In this document: piece after piece, positions 1 to 10,989 of the stretch
Layout: the number at the start of each line of letters is the position of its first letter
Position numbering within the stretch: position 1 is the stretch's first letter
From: Reticulascus tulasneorum
Lineage: Eukaryota > Ascomycota > Sordariomycetes > Glomerellales > Reticulascaceae
Reading direction: 5' to 3'
DNA length: 64,000 bases
NCBI GenBank assembly: GCA_001557505.1
Contig: LSAX01000001.1
Coordinates: 2,232,001 to 2,296,000, forward strand
Notes under the pieces: model-generated
The model's input: only the letters and a program-made list of their open reading frames with translations
Told to the model about the DNA's origin: nothing
Database searches by the model: none
Made by a program: the position numbers and the translations under genes

Positions 1-3000
1 GCAGGAACCCCTCGTGGGCGGTCTTCATCCTGTCAATATTCTTCTTGAACACAGGCCCAATCCCAGTAGTTCGGTCTTTCGCATCGTCTATTTCGGTAAC
101 AGGAGGTTGAGAATGCGAGGTGGAAATGGTTGACTCGGACATAGCCGAATCTTCCTTTGGGTTTGGTGACCGTCTGCCTTGAGGCGTATAAACACTCGTA
201 ACCGCTTCCTTGAGTTGCGACAGGAATGTGGTATGAAAGGTGATAATCTCGTCGGTATTCCTGAAAATCAGCTTGATTGTCTTATCGTCGAGCCTCGGGC
301 AAGCCTCGGCAGTCCCTTTGTATATCTCTTCAATAATGTTCATGTCTCGCACGAAGACAGCCTCCGTATCGATCAACTCCTTGATGACGTTTCGACGTTG
401 AAGCAATCGATGCCTCTCTTTCCCCGTCGGCCCTTCCTTCTCTTTGCTCAGCTCTGAAGCAGTCAATGACTTGACGTCCGATTCAATAGGCGTCTGTACC
501 CCAAATTGCTGGTCCTTGGTTTCCATCGACATAAGGTCAAGTGAATGAGGGGTCGAAATACTTTGTGTCAAATCTTCGCTTTCACGCCTCGACGAACCGA
601 CAAGGGTGCTTCCAGGTCGGGTATCGGGCCAGTAGCTGCTGGAAGGCGCCCGCCTACGGGATTCGTATAATGAGGCAGACCCTGGCGTAGGAACCGGAGG
701 TGGCTCATGGTCTGGAATAGGCACATAAGATAAGCTCCGGCTACCCCGGGGTGATAGATACGGGATCGAGAAACCCTCGCCGGTATCAAGCTCGGGTAAT
801 TGGTGTTTCGCAGGAAAAGATGACGGCTGACTATCGGTGCCATCCAGCGGAGAAAATTCCGGACTATAAAGTCCACTTTGCCTCGCGGATGATGTTCCAC
901 TAGATCCGGACCCGTATCTTGACTCGGACGCAAAGGGCGGATTAGGTAGAGGTAAGGCATCATCCCGCAATGATGATATCCTTAAAGGCTGGTCTGCAGG
1001 ATCGTTGCTGTCAATCGAGAAGTCGGTCCAAGTAGATATTTGACTTGATCGGTTGGCTGGGGACAACATGGACGGCACCATTAGGCTGTGGGTAGTGTCA
1101 GGTGTGAGGTGGCTCTCCACAGTTGTTGGTTGCAAGTCGTCCATCATATCAGACTCGCAGGTGGATGCTCTATGGGACGAGTCGTTGTCTCTCAACTGGT
1201 CTCTTAAGTGACGAACAGCGAAGTACTCTTCTGTTCTGTCCTGTTCATCTGTTGCTTCTGTGCATGCATCTGTCGTTGCATCTTCTTCCTGCTGCGAAAT
1301 GCTGCGGATCGTTGATGCATCAACATGATCCAGCTTCATCTGATAATCGACCTCTTCATATTCGTCGATATTTGGGAATGCAGTGCTCTCTGGGCGGATA
1401 TGCTCATAGTCAGACTCCCGCCGGAGGATCCTAACTTTCGTCTCATATGATGGACTAGAGTATGGAACAGGCTCGTACTCCTCCTCCTCCTCCTTATACG
1501 CTCCAGGGACTAGCGGTTCCTCGTACTCGCTTCGAGTGGGTGTTGGCTCGGGGGACAAGTGAGCAGAAGTTGCATCCAGCGAGATTTTGATCGAGACACG
1601 ATCCGCACTGCCCGGTTCATCTTCAAATGGATATTGGTACTCTGTTTTTGGACGAGCTGATGTGGGCTCGTGCTGAGGAGGTTGTCTGATAATGTCCGCT
1701 GTGTTTGTTAGACCCAGTCCTGTAGGAGACTCTGTGTGGAATGGTGGGAGTGTCTGCGTTTCATTATCGAATTCCGTTGTCTCGGTGGCGGCTGAAACGG
1801 CAGATTGAGGGACCTCATCTACTTCGAGCTGTGGGCTCATGGCAGGAAAGCTTCCTGGGATGCCAAGGGTGGGCGAGTCCGAATCGATCGTAGGCAGTGG
1901 TGGTACTGGTGGAATTGATTGAGAGCGCGTGATTGAAACTTTCAACGATGGTGGGTGCGGTTCCGATTGCGTTGGTGATACATCTTCAACTGTCTCTAGG
2001 TCGATCCTGGCTTGGGATATTGCCGCTGCTGCGGCCTTAGCTCTCGCCGCGGCCTCCAATTCTTTTCTCCTTCTGTCGGCAGCTTGTTGCCTCGCCTCCT
2101 TAGCCTGGCTCTCGCGAATAGACTTACTATACGCGAGTCTGATATGCTCTCTTCGTTGCTCAAAGTCGATTGGACCAACAGATATTTTGCGCCGCCGCGT
2201 TGTAGGCTCGGTCGTACTCGGGGCCGACCTTGGTGGATTCCTGGCGGGTGATTTCGCCCTGTCAATCGCCTTCAATCGCGAACTTGCTGTTGTGGCCGTT
2301 GATACCGACTGGCGTGGCCGCGAACTGCGCAGCGGCGGAGAGAGTTTCGGAGGAGGTGTAGCAACATAGGCAGTCAAGCGCGTGTTATTGTTGGGTGTGA
2401 TGAGACCATGAGGCGCCGGTTTTCGACCTGATGTCGTCGCCTGAGTAGGGGTTTTCGCGCGACCGACGGGAGTGGCTGTTCTGGAATTCTTGCCATTGGC
2501 TTGTGACCGCTTGTAGTTGGAAGGCGAGTTTGATCGGGAATTGGCTCGAGAGTGAGATCGGGTGGAAGGGGGACTTGTCGAGTTTGTCGGACTGTTCAAT
2601 TTGCGCACGGATAGAGGAAGCCGAGACGTAGGCGAGAGAGCTCGTGCGGGCTCTGTGGGAGGTGGGATTGTTGGACCTTTTCTTGCAAGTGGAGAGCCGA
2701 TCTTGGTTGCGGCAACATCGCTATGTGCCCTAATATGACTCCTCGGTATATGCGACGGTTGACTGGGCACGCCGTTGGGTTGAGAACTTGCGATGCGGTA
2801 CCAGTCCGTCGGGGATGAAGGTTCAATGTCGGGATCGGAGAAGCTGCGCTGATGCGCCTTTGCGAGGTGCAAGTTTGACTCAGACGTCCTTCGAGGTCGA
2901 ACACCGGAGCCCTCAATTCCATAACCAACCGTCAGATTGTCTCGTTGCTCAGGTAATATCTCACCAAAGAGTAAGCCGTGTGGGCTCGGGGAAGTCGGCG

Positions 3001-3949
3001 ATGAGGGTGGCAGCTGCGGTGAGACGTTATGCGGGAGGTGTGTCATCGACTTGGACGCTTGCGGATTTCCGGCTATAGCAGTTCGGGGCTTTCCAATACG
3101 ACTCGCAAACGACTGGGAATTATTCGACATTTGATCTTCGACGGCGAATTTTGTCCGTTGCGTGCCTCGATTCATCGTCCCCTTGCCCATTTCAGGTGTC
3201 AGTTCGCGATTCGACGATGTCCTCAGCGCGGAATATGATGTTTGACCACCATTTCCCATATATGCCGGCTTTTCACCACTTGTCGCAGCTCGGGTTGGCC
3301 GTGTTGGGACTCCCGTCCGAACCGGGACGCGGGTGATCGAGGTCGGGACATTCTGATCAAACTTCTTTTTCAGATCCTTGACGCTGGGTTGGCTGGCCGA
3401 GGGTGATGTCGCGGCGCCGGACCTGAGCCTCTCGTCGATGGGGGCGGATACCGAGCGGGCAGAAGGGCGAACGCCATTGATGCCGTTGCGGGCTACAGGC
3501 GGAGGAGGTTGTTTCGGGGTGGTGCCATTGCCACTCGCTCGCAATGGCTGCTGTTCGCGGTTTCGGGAGACTGACGTCGCCATGTAGACGTTTTCTGCAG
3601 AAGGGGAAGTCGGGTTTGTCGACGACTGTACGCCTCGATAGCTTCGGTAGAAATCATCAGGATTCACGGCGCCGAAGGCATTCGCCTGACCACTGGCAGC
3701 AGCGGCAGTCGTAGCCGAGTGGGCAGAGTTGGCGGCCGAGTTGTGGATGGCGTAAGACGTTACAGGACTGGCAGGAAAGTGCTGGGTCGTCGGTTGGGGT
3801 GGCCTGTTGTGGTCGTCGGGCTCGAGGTAGGAGTAGGAAAGATTCGGTTGGTGGTGGTGGTGGTGTTGTTGGTGGTTGTTGTGACTGTGGATGTGCGGCG
3901 GCGGTATCGTCCCCAGTCGATCCTCCTCTTCTCGATTGCCAGCCTCCAT
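1..3949 (-). CDS. Putative Rho guanine-nucleotide exchange factor (DH domain), C-terminus outside the window
   Basis: Reading the minus strand from ATG at 3949 gives more than 1,316 codons with no stop and no intron, running off base 1. The N-terminus has a His/Gln-rich tract (about residues 20-36), followed by a long Ser/Pro/Thr-rich, probably disordered region. An Arg/Lys/Ala-rich, probably helical segment lies at about 598-651, and an acidic Ser-rich region follows. From about residue 1180 the sequence becomes a Dbl-homology start: ELIDTEAVFVRDMNII, then a helix around IIFRNTDEI-like residues and FKKNIDRM. DH domains load GTP onto Rho/Cdc42 GTPases at membranes. The DH domain is cut by the window edge, so any BAR or PH domain behind it cannot be seen. 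The long disordered leader fits large fungal RhoGEFs. RhoGEF identity rests on about 135 residues. ATG 3949 is the first in-frame Met; an earlier start was not found. Confidence 0.82.
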   Translation of the reverse strand, partial: MEAGNREEEDRLGTIPPPHIHSHNNHQQHHHHHQPNLSYSYLEPDDHNRPPQPTTQHFPASPVTSYAIHNSAANSAHSATTAAAASGQANAFGAVNPDDFYRSYRGVQSSTNPTSPSAENVYMATSVSRNREQQPLRASGNGTTPKQPPPPVARNGINGVRPSARSVSAPIDERLRSGAATSPSASQPSVKDLKKKFDQNVPTSITRVPVRTGVPTRPTRAATSGEKPAYMGNGGQTSYSALRTSSNRELTPEMGKGTMNRGTQRTKFAVEDQMSNNSQSFASRIGKPRTAIAGNPQASKSMTHLPHNVSPQLPPSSPTSPSPHGLLFGEILPEQRDNLTVGYGIEGSGVRPRRTSESNLHLAKAHQRSFSDPDIEPSSPTDWYRIASSQPNGVPSQPSHIPRSHIRAHSDVAATKIGSPLARKGPTIPPPTEPARALSPTSRLPLSVRKLNSPTNSTSPPSTRSHSRANSRSNSPSNYKRSQANGKNSRTATPVGRAKTPTQATTSGRKPAPHGLITPNNNTRLTAYVATPPPKLSPPLRSSRPRQSVSTATTASSRLKAIDRAKSPARNPPRSAPSTTEPTTRRRKISVGPIDFEQRREHIRLAYSKSIRESQAKEARQQAADRRRKELEAAARAKAAAAAISQARIDLETVEDVSPTQSEPHPPSLKVSITRSQSIPPVPPLPTIDSDSPTLGIPGSFPAMSPQLEVDEVPQSAVSAATETTEFDNETQTLPPFHTESPTGLGLTNTADIIRQPPQHEPTSARPKTEYQYPFEDEPGSADRVSIKISLDATSAHLSPEPTPTRSEYEEPLVPGAYKEEEEEYEPVPYSSPSYETKVRILRRESDYEHIRPESTAFPNIDEYEEVDYQMKLDHVDASTIRSISQQEEDATTDACTEATDEQDRTEEYFAVRHLRDQLRDNDSSHRASTCESDMMDDLQPTTVESHLTPDTTHSLMVPSMLSPANRSSQISTWTDFSIDSNDPADQPLRISSLRDDALPLPNPPFASESRYGSGSSGTSSARQSGLYSPEFSPLDGTDSQPSSFPAKHQLPELDTGEGFSIPYLSPRGSRSLSYVPIPDHEPPPVPTPGSASLYESRRRAPSSSYWPDTRPGSTLVGSSRRESEDLTQSISTPHSLDLMSMETKDQQFGVQTPIESDVKSLTASELSKEKEGPTGKERHRLLQRRNVIKELIDTEAVFVRDMNIIEEIYKGTAEACPRLDDKTIKLIFRNTDEIITFHTTFLSQLKEAVTSVYTPQGRRSPNPKEDSAMSESTISTSHSQPPVTEIDDAKDRTTGIGPVFKKNIDRMKTAHEGFL

Positions 3950-6837
3950 TGTGGCCTGAACATCAGTCAGGCTCCGTGGGCGGATGGACTTGTTAGGATT
4001 TCGAGAGACCCATGCAGGCTGCGGTGTGGGATGTTTGGGCTAGGAAGCATTGATGAGCTGGCCTCGAATGTGAGTGGGCAGCGACGGTTTGGAAAGGCGA
4101 CGGGCCTTTTGCCTGCGCGGTGAGCCGTTGGCAATGGTTTTTAGCTGGCTGGCCTATCAACAGCGAAAACAGGCTCAACCCCAATGCATGGATGCACGGC
4201 CACGTAAAAATAGCTGGGGGTTCATGATTTTCAGTGGGGGGAAAATTCAACGATGGATTCCAGGATGGTTCCTCTTTTTACAGTGGTAGTAGGCAAACGG
4301 TGGTTTCTTAGTCAGGCATTTGGCGCGCGGGGAGAACTATCGCGAACGTGTCTCTCTAGTCTTTTTGTTCTCCTGTGTCGTAGATGCCACATACCAGGTA
4401 GGTGCTGATTCTTCTGCTAATTATCAATGCTACTAATTGCTACTGCTGCCACAGGTAGGTAGCAAGTTACTGCAAACTGCCTCTGATCCTTTGGTGATGA
4501 GGCCGGAAGGAGTAGTCTTCACTCATAGTAGTATTTTAGCAGTACGTGGTGCTGCTGCAATGTACCACTCCTGGTCCATTTTTCGATCTGATGCTGGGTG
4601 CCTGCGGGTGGACGATCTGACTAGCTCACTGGCCATTCGTGGGTGGGTGTCTAAGTTATCCGGCGTATCGAGTATTTCGGTGGTGGCTGTTTGTCTGTTT
4701 CATGGGAGGGGAGGCGACAACTTGAGAAGGCACTTTGGTGGCGTAGCGCAAATTGGATGCCCAAGAGGAGGGGGAGAGGCACGTGTCACGAGAGGTGTGC
4801 AATGCGAAATTGAGATTTGGATCGAGGTTGAGGCTATCTCTCTTCCTTGTCTGGCTCGCTTGGCTCGTATAGCAAATTGCTGGAGCGATCCAGGGGACAA
4901 AGATATTGTGAAGTGGGAGGAGAAATTAGGTTTGCAACGGTCATCCGCTTCGAGGCTTAGGAAATTGGGGTTTGGATGAATCCCTTTTGGTTATTATCCA
5001 TCGATCACCACCCGACCGAACTGACTGGATGGGCGAAAACAAGCCCGCGCCAGGCTAGTAGGTAGTGGCCTAGAGCACTAATGTCTGTTGGATTACGGGG
5101 CCTCATGGCAATGGACTCCTCCTGTATTGTAATTAGCTCCGTACTTGCAATGTACCGACGCGGCTAATCGGTCAAACATTCGTGCGCCAGCCGGCCAGAG
5201 AATTACCTAGGAATGAATGTAGGTGCTGTACCTATGTATGTAGGTCGGCAGGAAGCAGTGCAAGTTTGTACATGTATCCCACAATGATCGATGAGATAAG
5301 GGCTCCCCCGCTGCTTTTTCATCCCAAGACATTCAATCTATCCCATGTTCTTGGCTTGCTGGCTTCTCCCTCTCTTTTCACTTCTCTCTCCTTTTTTTTT
5401 TTTGGCCCTTTCTTTCTCTTCCGATTAAAAAAAGGAAACCATTGTGCCTATCTGGCTATTTCCGTACCCCGTGTTCCAACTGCCCTTCCAGCTCGCTATG
5501 TACATCCTGATCAGTCCAACTGATAAGGACGGCCGCATGCTGGGAACAACCATCAACCACTTCCAAGGCCCCATCATTCCTTCACATGTGCTTATTAACG
5601 AACTGCAAGCGGGCGATTTTGAGCTACTCGTATCATTGCATTGTCTTCTTCTGCGCATGTTCCTCCACTGATTACCTACAGGTCTTGTACACAGCAAGGC
5701 TGGGTTGGGGCAGGACAAGTTGAAGGACACCATCGTACAAATAGATTACTCCCTATCACCACGGCGGGCCTGATGCTGCACATTCCCTGTCGGTACTTCG
5801 CCTCTGTGTAATCAACGCGATGGGAAGAAGCAAAATGGACAAGCACTTGCCTCCGCCCTGCCCACTCATTGCTTACCACGTAGATGCCTTTTTTTTCTCC
5901 AGGTCGCACGAAGACGAAGTTGCCTAGCTCCCGGCGAAGAATACGTACGATGGGGTACTGGTAAATTTTGATAAGAGGCTGTTGTCAAGGGCCGATAAAC
6001 ATACGAACCGAAGAGTCCCCCCCATAAACCCTTGTCCAAGATGCCTGTAATCGGTCCAGCGCCGGATATGTCTCCTAGAATTGGCTTCATCCTCCACTTT
6101 TGCCCTTGCAATGGCCAGCCTCGGCCTCGATTTCGCGGGCTATTGCTACCTTGATACGCAGTACGTAGTCCACAAATAATAAGGATCGGGTCTAGCAAAT
6201 TGAAACAAAAGCGAGGCTCCACACTCAATGCTAGCGGCGGGAAAATGAGGTTTCTAGAGCCTGTTTTTCGCCTTGGAAAGCCTACCGTATGTAGTTAGTA
6301 TATGCTTGCAGTGGTCAACAACTCCATACTCCGTACTTGTGTTCGTTCAACTGGGACCGGCGAACTCTACTAATACGTGGTAGGAGCATTAAGCTGAGTG
6401 GCCAGCATATGCAATCCACTGGGGGAAGTTCGGAAACGTCGCCGGTACGCCACAACCCTAACTAAGCCACAGGCTACCATGACTGCAACCCCACCTGAAC
6501 CAGAGGGACTTCCCTGCCTACTGAGACCTGACTGGACTGGTGGTAAGTCAGTGGCCGTGCACCCTTTTGCATCCGCGAAACCTTCAAACGCGCCGCAAGC
6601 CAATCATTCAGACGCGCCGGCACTTGGCCCATCAACCCCACAAGACTCTCAAGTCCAATCATTCCAAGACCGCATGGTTCCGTCCTCTGAACCGTCAGGT
6701 TTTGTTCTTTGTTCATGTCACTGGTCACTAGATTGTAATGTCGGCGTCTCGAAGCCATTGCCCCTCGTGCTGTGCGCCTCGTGACGGGTTCTAATGAGTG
6801 GAACTTCCCACCTCGTGATGGTTGCACAACCGACGGA
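3950..6837. other. Divergent spacer between the RhoGEF and TERT genes; no supported gene
   Basis: Both promoters must lie in these 2.9 kb. Visible are a 12-base T tract at 5392-5403 in a pyrimidine-rich stretch, several GGTAGGT-type words (around 4390, 4450, 5060 and 5220), and the 10-mer TACTCCGTAC at 6327-6336. Open frames up to 180 codons occur on both strands, but they show no domain, no coding-like composition and no splice-linked extension. Confidence 0.6.
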
Positions 6838-9800
6838 ATGGCAACTGCAAAGGGGGAGAAGCGAAAGGCCGGGGATGCCTTGCCAAATGCCATACAAGCC
6901 AACAGCAAGAGGATAAGGCTCGATACTAAGAAAAGGGCACTGAAGTATACTTTACTCAACCAGTGTTACCCCAAGGCGCAGACCCTACGCGACTACCTCC
7001 TGTCCAAGCTCCCGAGCTCTTCAAGGCTCCGGCGGAAGAAGATTGCATCACTTGGGCTGGTATCTGAAGTATCAGATGGAACGCCCAATGAAATTGAGAC
7101 AGCTCTATGCCAGTTGCTCGACACGGGCTTAGTTGGCGCCGCGGATGCTCAACAGCCTCAGCCCGATACGCGGTGGGAGCAGTGGACCTCCTTCTCGCAG
7201 CGAGGGGATGAGTCCTACGTCACTCTGTCCGATGGGATTTCTGGTGCAGTATTTTCACAATCCGAGGTATGTGCAGTAGGAGGAGCGATGTGCGAGGGGC
7301 GAACTCAACTGCAAAGCCTGGTGGAGTCTGGTATTGCTAACTTGTCTTTGCAGATTGTTGACTTTGCCATTTGGTTACTCTTTTCAAGGAAGCAGAGCGG
7401 CGCTTGGCCAAAACACATCCTGTGTGACGGCTTTCGAAAGAACGTTTCTCATGCCGCTGGCGGACGAGCCGCAAAACTAGGGGCTTCTATTCCTGGACTG
7501 ATTTCTGTCTATCCGAACAGTCATGTGTCGGCTCTAAAAGTTGCCCCGTGGCCCCAGCTGTTGATGCTCTTGGGTAAATCTGGCGAGCGCATAATGATCG
7601 ATCTTTTGGTCGATTGTTCCATCTTCCTCCCCGTTCAAGCCGGTATCGGTAATCTCTATCAACTAAGCGGCGTTCCGATCTCAGAAGTACAGCCGCTTGG
7701 ATCAACACAAGACACTCCACAGTCAAGGTTTAAACCTATAGACTCGAAACACGACAAGTTGGCCGTTGAACGCAACGGATCAGAAATCACTTTCATAAGG
7801 AGTCGTACGCTTTATGCACGAGCGGCTCTCAATGCCCGAGGCCTGGTTCATCATGGACTCAGACACATCCGTATGCTCCAACCATTGTCCATGACTATCT
7901 CATGCTAACTGTAAGGACTAGACGTTCTTAATCGGTGTCCGTATGTCTCCTCGTCCGCGGCAGAGACCACAACTGGGGAGACTACTAGGGACAAGCGAAA
8001 TGCCAGCAATACCCTAAAGATTATGATGTACATCTTTCCTCGACAATTCGGCTTGCACAATGTCTTCACCTCCAAGGTAGATTTCACAAAGACGGCCCAG
8101 AAGCTGCAGGACTACACGTTGCGAGAAGAGGAAATCTCAAAGGCATTCGGACGACCTGGGACAGACGGGTCCATACCTAGGCCGCAAACTCCAAAGAGAC
8201 TACGTGGAAAGGTAGAACAGTTGGTCCAGCGTCTTCAGATCCTTCACAGCCGCTGTTCATATATTGAATTGCTTCGTCACTACTGCCCCACAGCGCTTGA
8301 TGGCACGAATCGCAAGTCAGGCAGTCGAAAGCAGCCAGCTCAGGCCAAGGAAGATGTAAACAGGAACTCGCAACACCAGAATACGCAACGTTCAGCATCA
8401 TCCGGCCGTGCGCGACGGAAAGAGGCGAGGGACCGACGGAAGTCCAGACAGACCTTAGTCCCAAGGCCAACCATCCAGGTCAAGTCCCTCATTGAGTTGG
8501 CAACGCCATTGTCACATGTGTCCGCCTTCTGCCAGGCTGTACTGCTGAAGGTTGTTCCCAACGAATTTTGGGGAGTTGGGTCCGGCCAGATTCATAACCG
8601 GGACGCGTTCATGAAGAAGGTGGATCACTTCATCAGGCTAAGGAGGTTCGAGAGTATGTCCTTGCACGAGGTGATGCAAGGTATGAAGGTGAGAGAGCAC
8701 AGTTGCCCGTTTATCCGCTCCTCTCTCATCAGATTACAGATCAATGTCATTCAGTGGCTTGCGCCACCTGCTTTGACAACTCAGAAAACTAGCAAAACAG
8801 ACATGCGAAAAAGGGTTGAAATCATGAACGAGTTTCTGTATTACATTTTCGACTCGTTTTTGATACCCCTCATCCGAGGTAACTTCTATGTGACGGAGTC
8901 GAGCTCTCACCGGCATGAGCTCTTTTTCTTTCGTCATGACATTTGGCGCTGCATAGCCGAGCCTGCGATGACGGCGCTGAAGTTGAAGATGTTTTCAGAG
9001 GTCAAACTAGACGAGGCATGGCAGATTCTTGAATCCAGACGGCTTGGTTTCAGCCAGATCAGGTTACTGCCGAAAGATACAACTATGAGGCCCATCGTGA
9101 ACCTTCGGAGACGAACTGTCAGCCTTAAAAACAAGAAGATTCTTGGTCCAAGTATCAACTCGATTCTGAGTCCCGTCTACTCCATGCTTAAGCTAGAAAA
9201 GGTATATTTTGCGCTCGCCCGATGCCTTCACGCGGTATTAACAAATATCTAGGATGTTTGCCCATCAAAACTTGGTTCCACCATGTTCTCGGTTGGTGAT
9301 ATTTATGAGAGGCTGAAGGAATTTAGCCATCGCATTGGGGCCGGGAAGCAAAAGCTGTACTTTGCCAAGGTTGATGTTCAGTCCGCCTTTGACACAATCC
9401 CTCAAGCGGCAATAATGAAGCTTATGGAGACGGTGCCCGTTCAAGGACAATATGCCATCACAAAGCATGTCGAGGTCAAGTCTGGTGAGGTTACAAAGGG
9501 ACATGGCAAAGCCGCCATTCCCAATCCGACACGTCGATGGCAATCTGTCGCAGTTGCCAAGAATGATTCAACCAGCTTCCTCGAAAGAGTTGAGAACAAG
9601 TTGGCCCTGACGAAAAAGAACACCATCTTTGTTGATAATGTAATGCAGAAACATTACGATGCCGACTCGCTGCTGAAGCTCATGGCATCGCACATTCAGC
9701 AGAATCTGGTCAAGGTCGGCAAGAAGTTCTATCGTCAACGGAAAGGCATTCCCCAAGGCTCGGTTTTATCATCTGCGTTGTGCAACTACTTCTACGCCGA

Positions 9801-10810
9801 CCTGGAAAGGGAGCACCTGGGCTTCCTTGCGGGAGAGGACTGTCTCTTGCTACGACTGATTGACGACTTCCTCCTCATTACGACCGATCAGAGCAAGGCT
9901 GTAAATTTCGTCGAGACAATGCACGGCGGGCTTCCCCAGTATGGAGTTGTGGTCAGCCATGGAAAGACCTTGGTGAGTTTCGATATGGAATTCGAGGGCA
10001 TACCTGTAGCGCGGATACCGGATGGTCAAAAATTTCCGTACTGTGGGAACATTATTGACTGCAATACTCTCGACATTGCAAAAGATCGCGAGAATGTCAA
10101 GGACAAGGGTAAGTGCATCAACCCATCCGAGTTGCGTTCCTAGCTGACACTCGCAGTGGTATCCAACTCACTAACTGTGGAATTCGGTCGACTGCCCGGC
10201 CAAAACTTCCAAAGGAAGGTCCTAAGTAAGAATTCCACAGCCAGCCACAATTCTAAGACTAGTACTAAAAATACCGGTAGATGCGTTCAAGATACAGTCT
10301 CACCTCATGTTCTTCGACACAACACATAACTCTAGTCAGACAGTGCTCTCCAATCTATTGGATGCTTTCTCCGAGACAGCCACTAAGATGTGGGCTTACA
10401 TGCGATGCCTGCCAAGGGACCGTCAGCCCGCGCCTCAACTGATTATTCGTAAGACCCAAGCTAACCCCCTGCTATGGGACCCTCGTTCTTTGACTAAGCA
10501 AATACTCAGAAACGATTATCAAACTCATTGATGTGGCGTTTGTGCTCTTGACGAGCAAGTCCAGACGGCTCAAGTACCCTAGTTACAAATGCGCGGTCAA
10601 GAAGACCCAAGTCGCCTGGTATGTAACGAAGCATTTGGGCTAAGCATAGGTACTAACCTTTGTAGGATTGCCTTGCGCGCATTCCAAAGGGTGCTGTTGA
10701 GGAAGCAGTCAGCTCTCCGTCCGATAGTCGACTGGCTGGAGGCCGAGATCAGGAGGCTCAACACCAAGAAAGACATTCAGGACAAGCAACTGCTCCAGAT
10801 TCAGATGTAA
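6838..10810 (+). CDS. TERT: Telomerase reverse transcriptase catalytic subunit (TERT)
   Basis: Nine exons: 6838-7266, 7354-7870, 7922-8688, 8740-9201, 9253-10108, 10157-10225, 10281-10448, 10510-10618 and 10666-10810. Together they give 1,173 residues, normal for fungal TERT. The protein copies telomeric repeats from the telomerase RNA at chromosome ends. The basic N-terminus (KRK at 8-10, SSRLRRKKI) leads into the TEN region. The RNA-binding domain holds FPRQFGLHNVFTS (354-366) and a T-motif region (about 619-645). Reverse transcriptase motifs 1 and 2 lie near 673-697 (RLLPKDTTMRPIVNLR). Motif A is KVDVQSAFD with D766, followed by the long insertion typical of TERT. Motif B is KGIPQGSVLSSA (about 889-900). 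Motif C is LIDDFLL with D929 and D930, and motif D is VVVSHGKTLVSFD. All catalytic aspartates are present, so the gene looks intact. ATG 6838 is chosen because family members start just before the basic KRK block; an in-frame ATG at 6772 is the alternative. The introns at 7267-7353 and 8689-8739 are multiples of three without stops. Confidence 0.96.
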
Positions 10811-10989
10811 ATATAATTGTAATTATGTCCTCGTGGGAGGTCTCCGTCTCGAAATCGTATAATCATAACTCTCCCCTATGAATGCGTCTATGTGCCAGCT
10901 TTGGTTGGGTATACCAAACCAAGCGGTGTCCTCCCGATGCCCAAGATATCCTGCGTCTCCAAGTCTTTGTCTATGAGCTTCCCATCGAT

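Noticed and set aside
4437..4979. 180-codon open frame in the RhoGEF-TERT spacer
   Set aside because: No domain, no coding-like residue pattern and no splice partners. It looks like chance in GC-balanced DNA.
5444..5671. 75-codon open frame in the same spacer with fairly protein-like residues
   Set aside because: Short, no recognised family, no intron-linked continuation. Not strong enough to call.
9253..10108. A reverse transcriptase that might belong to a retrotransposon
   Set aside because: The FPRQFGLHNVFTS motif, the long insertion between motifs A and B, the TERT-specific N- and C-terminal regions and eight spliceosomal introns identify telomerase. No gag, integrase, endonuclease or terminal repeats are near.
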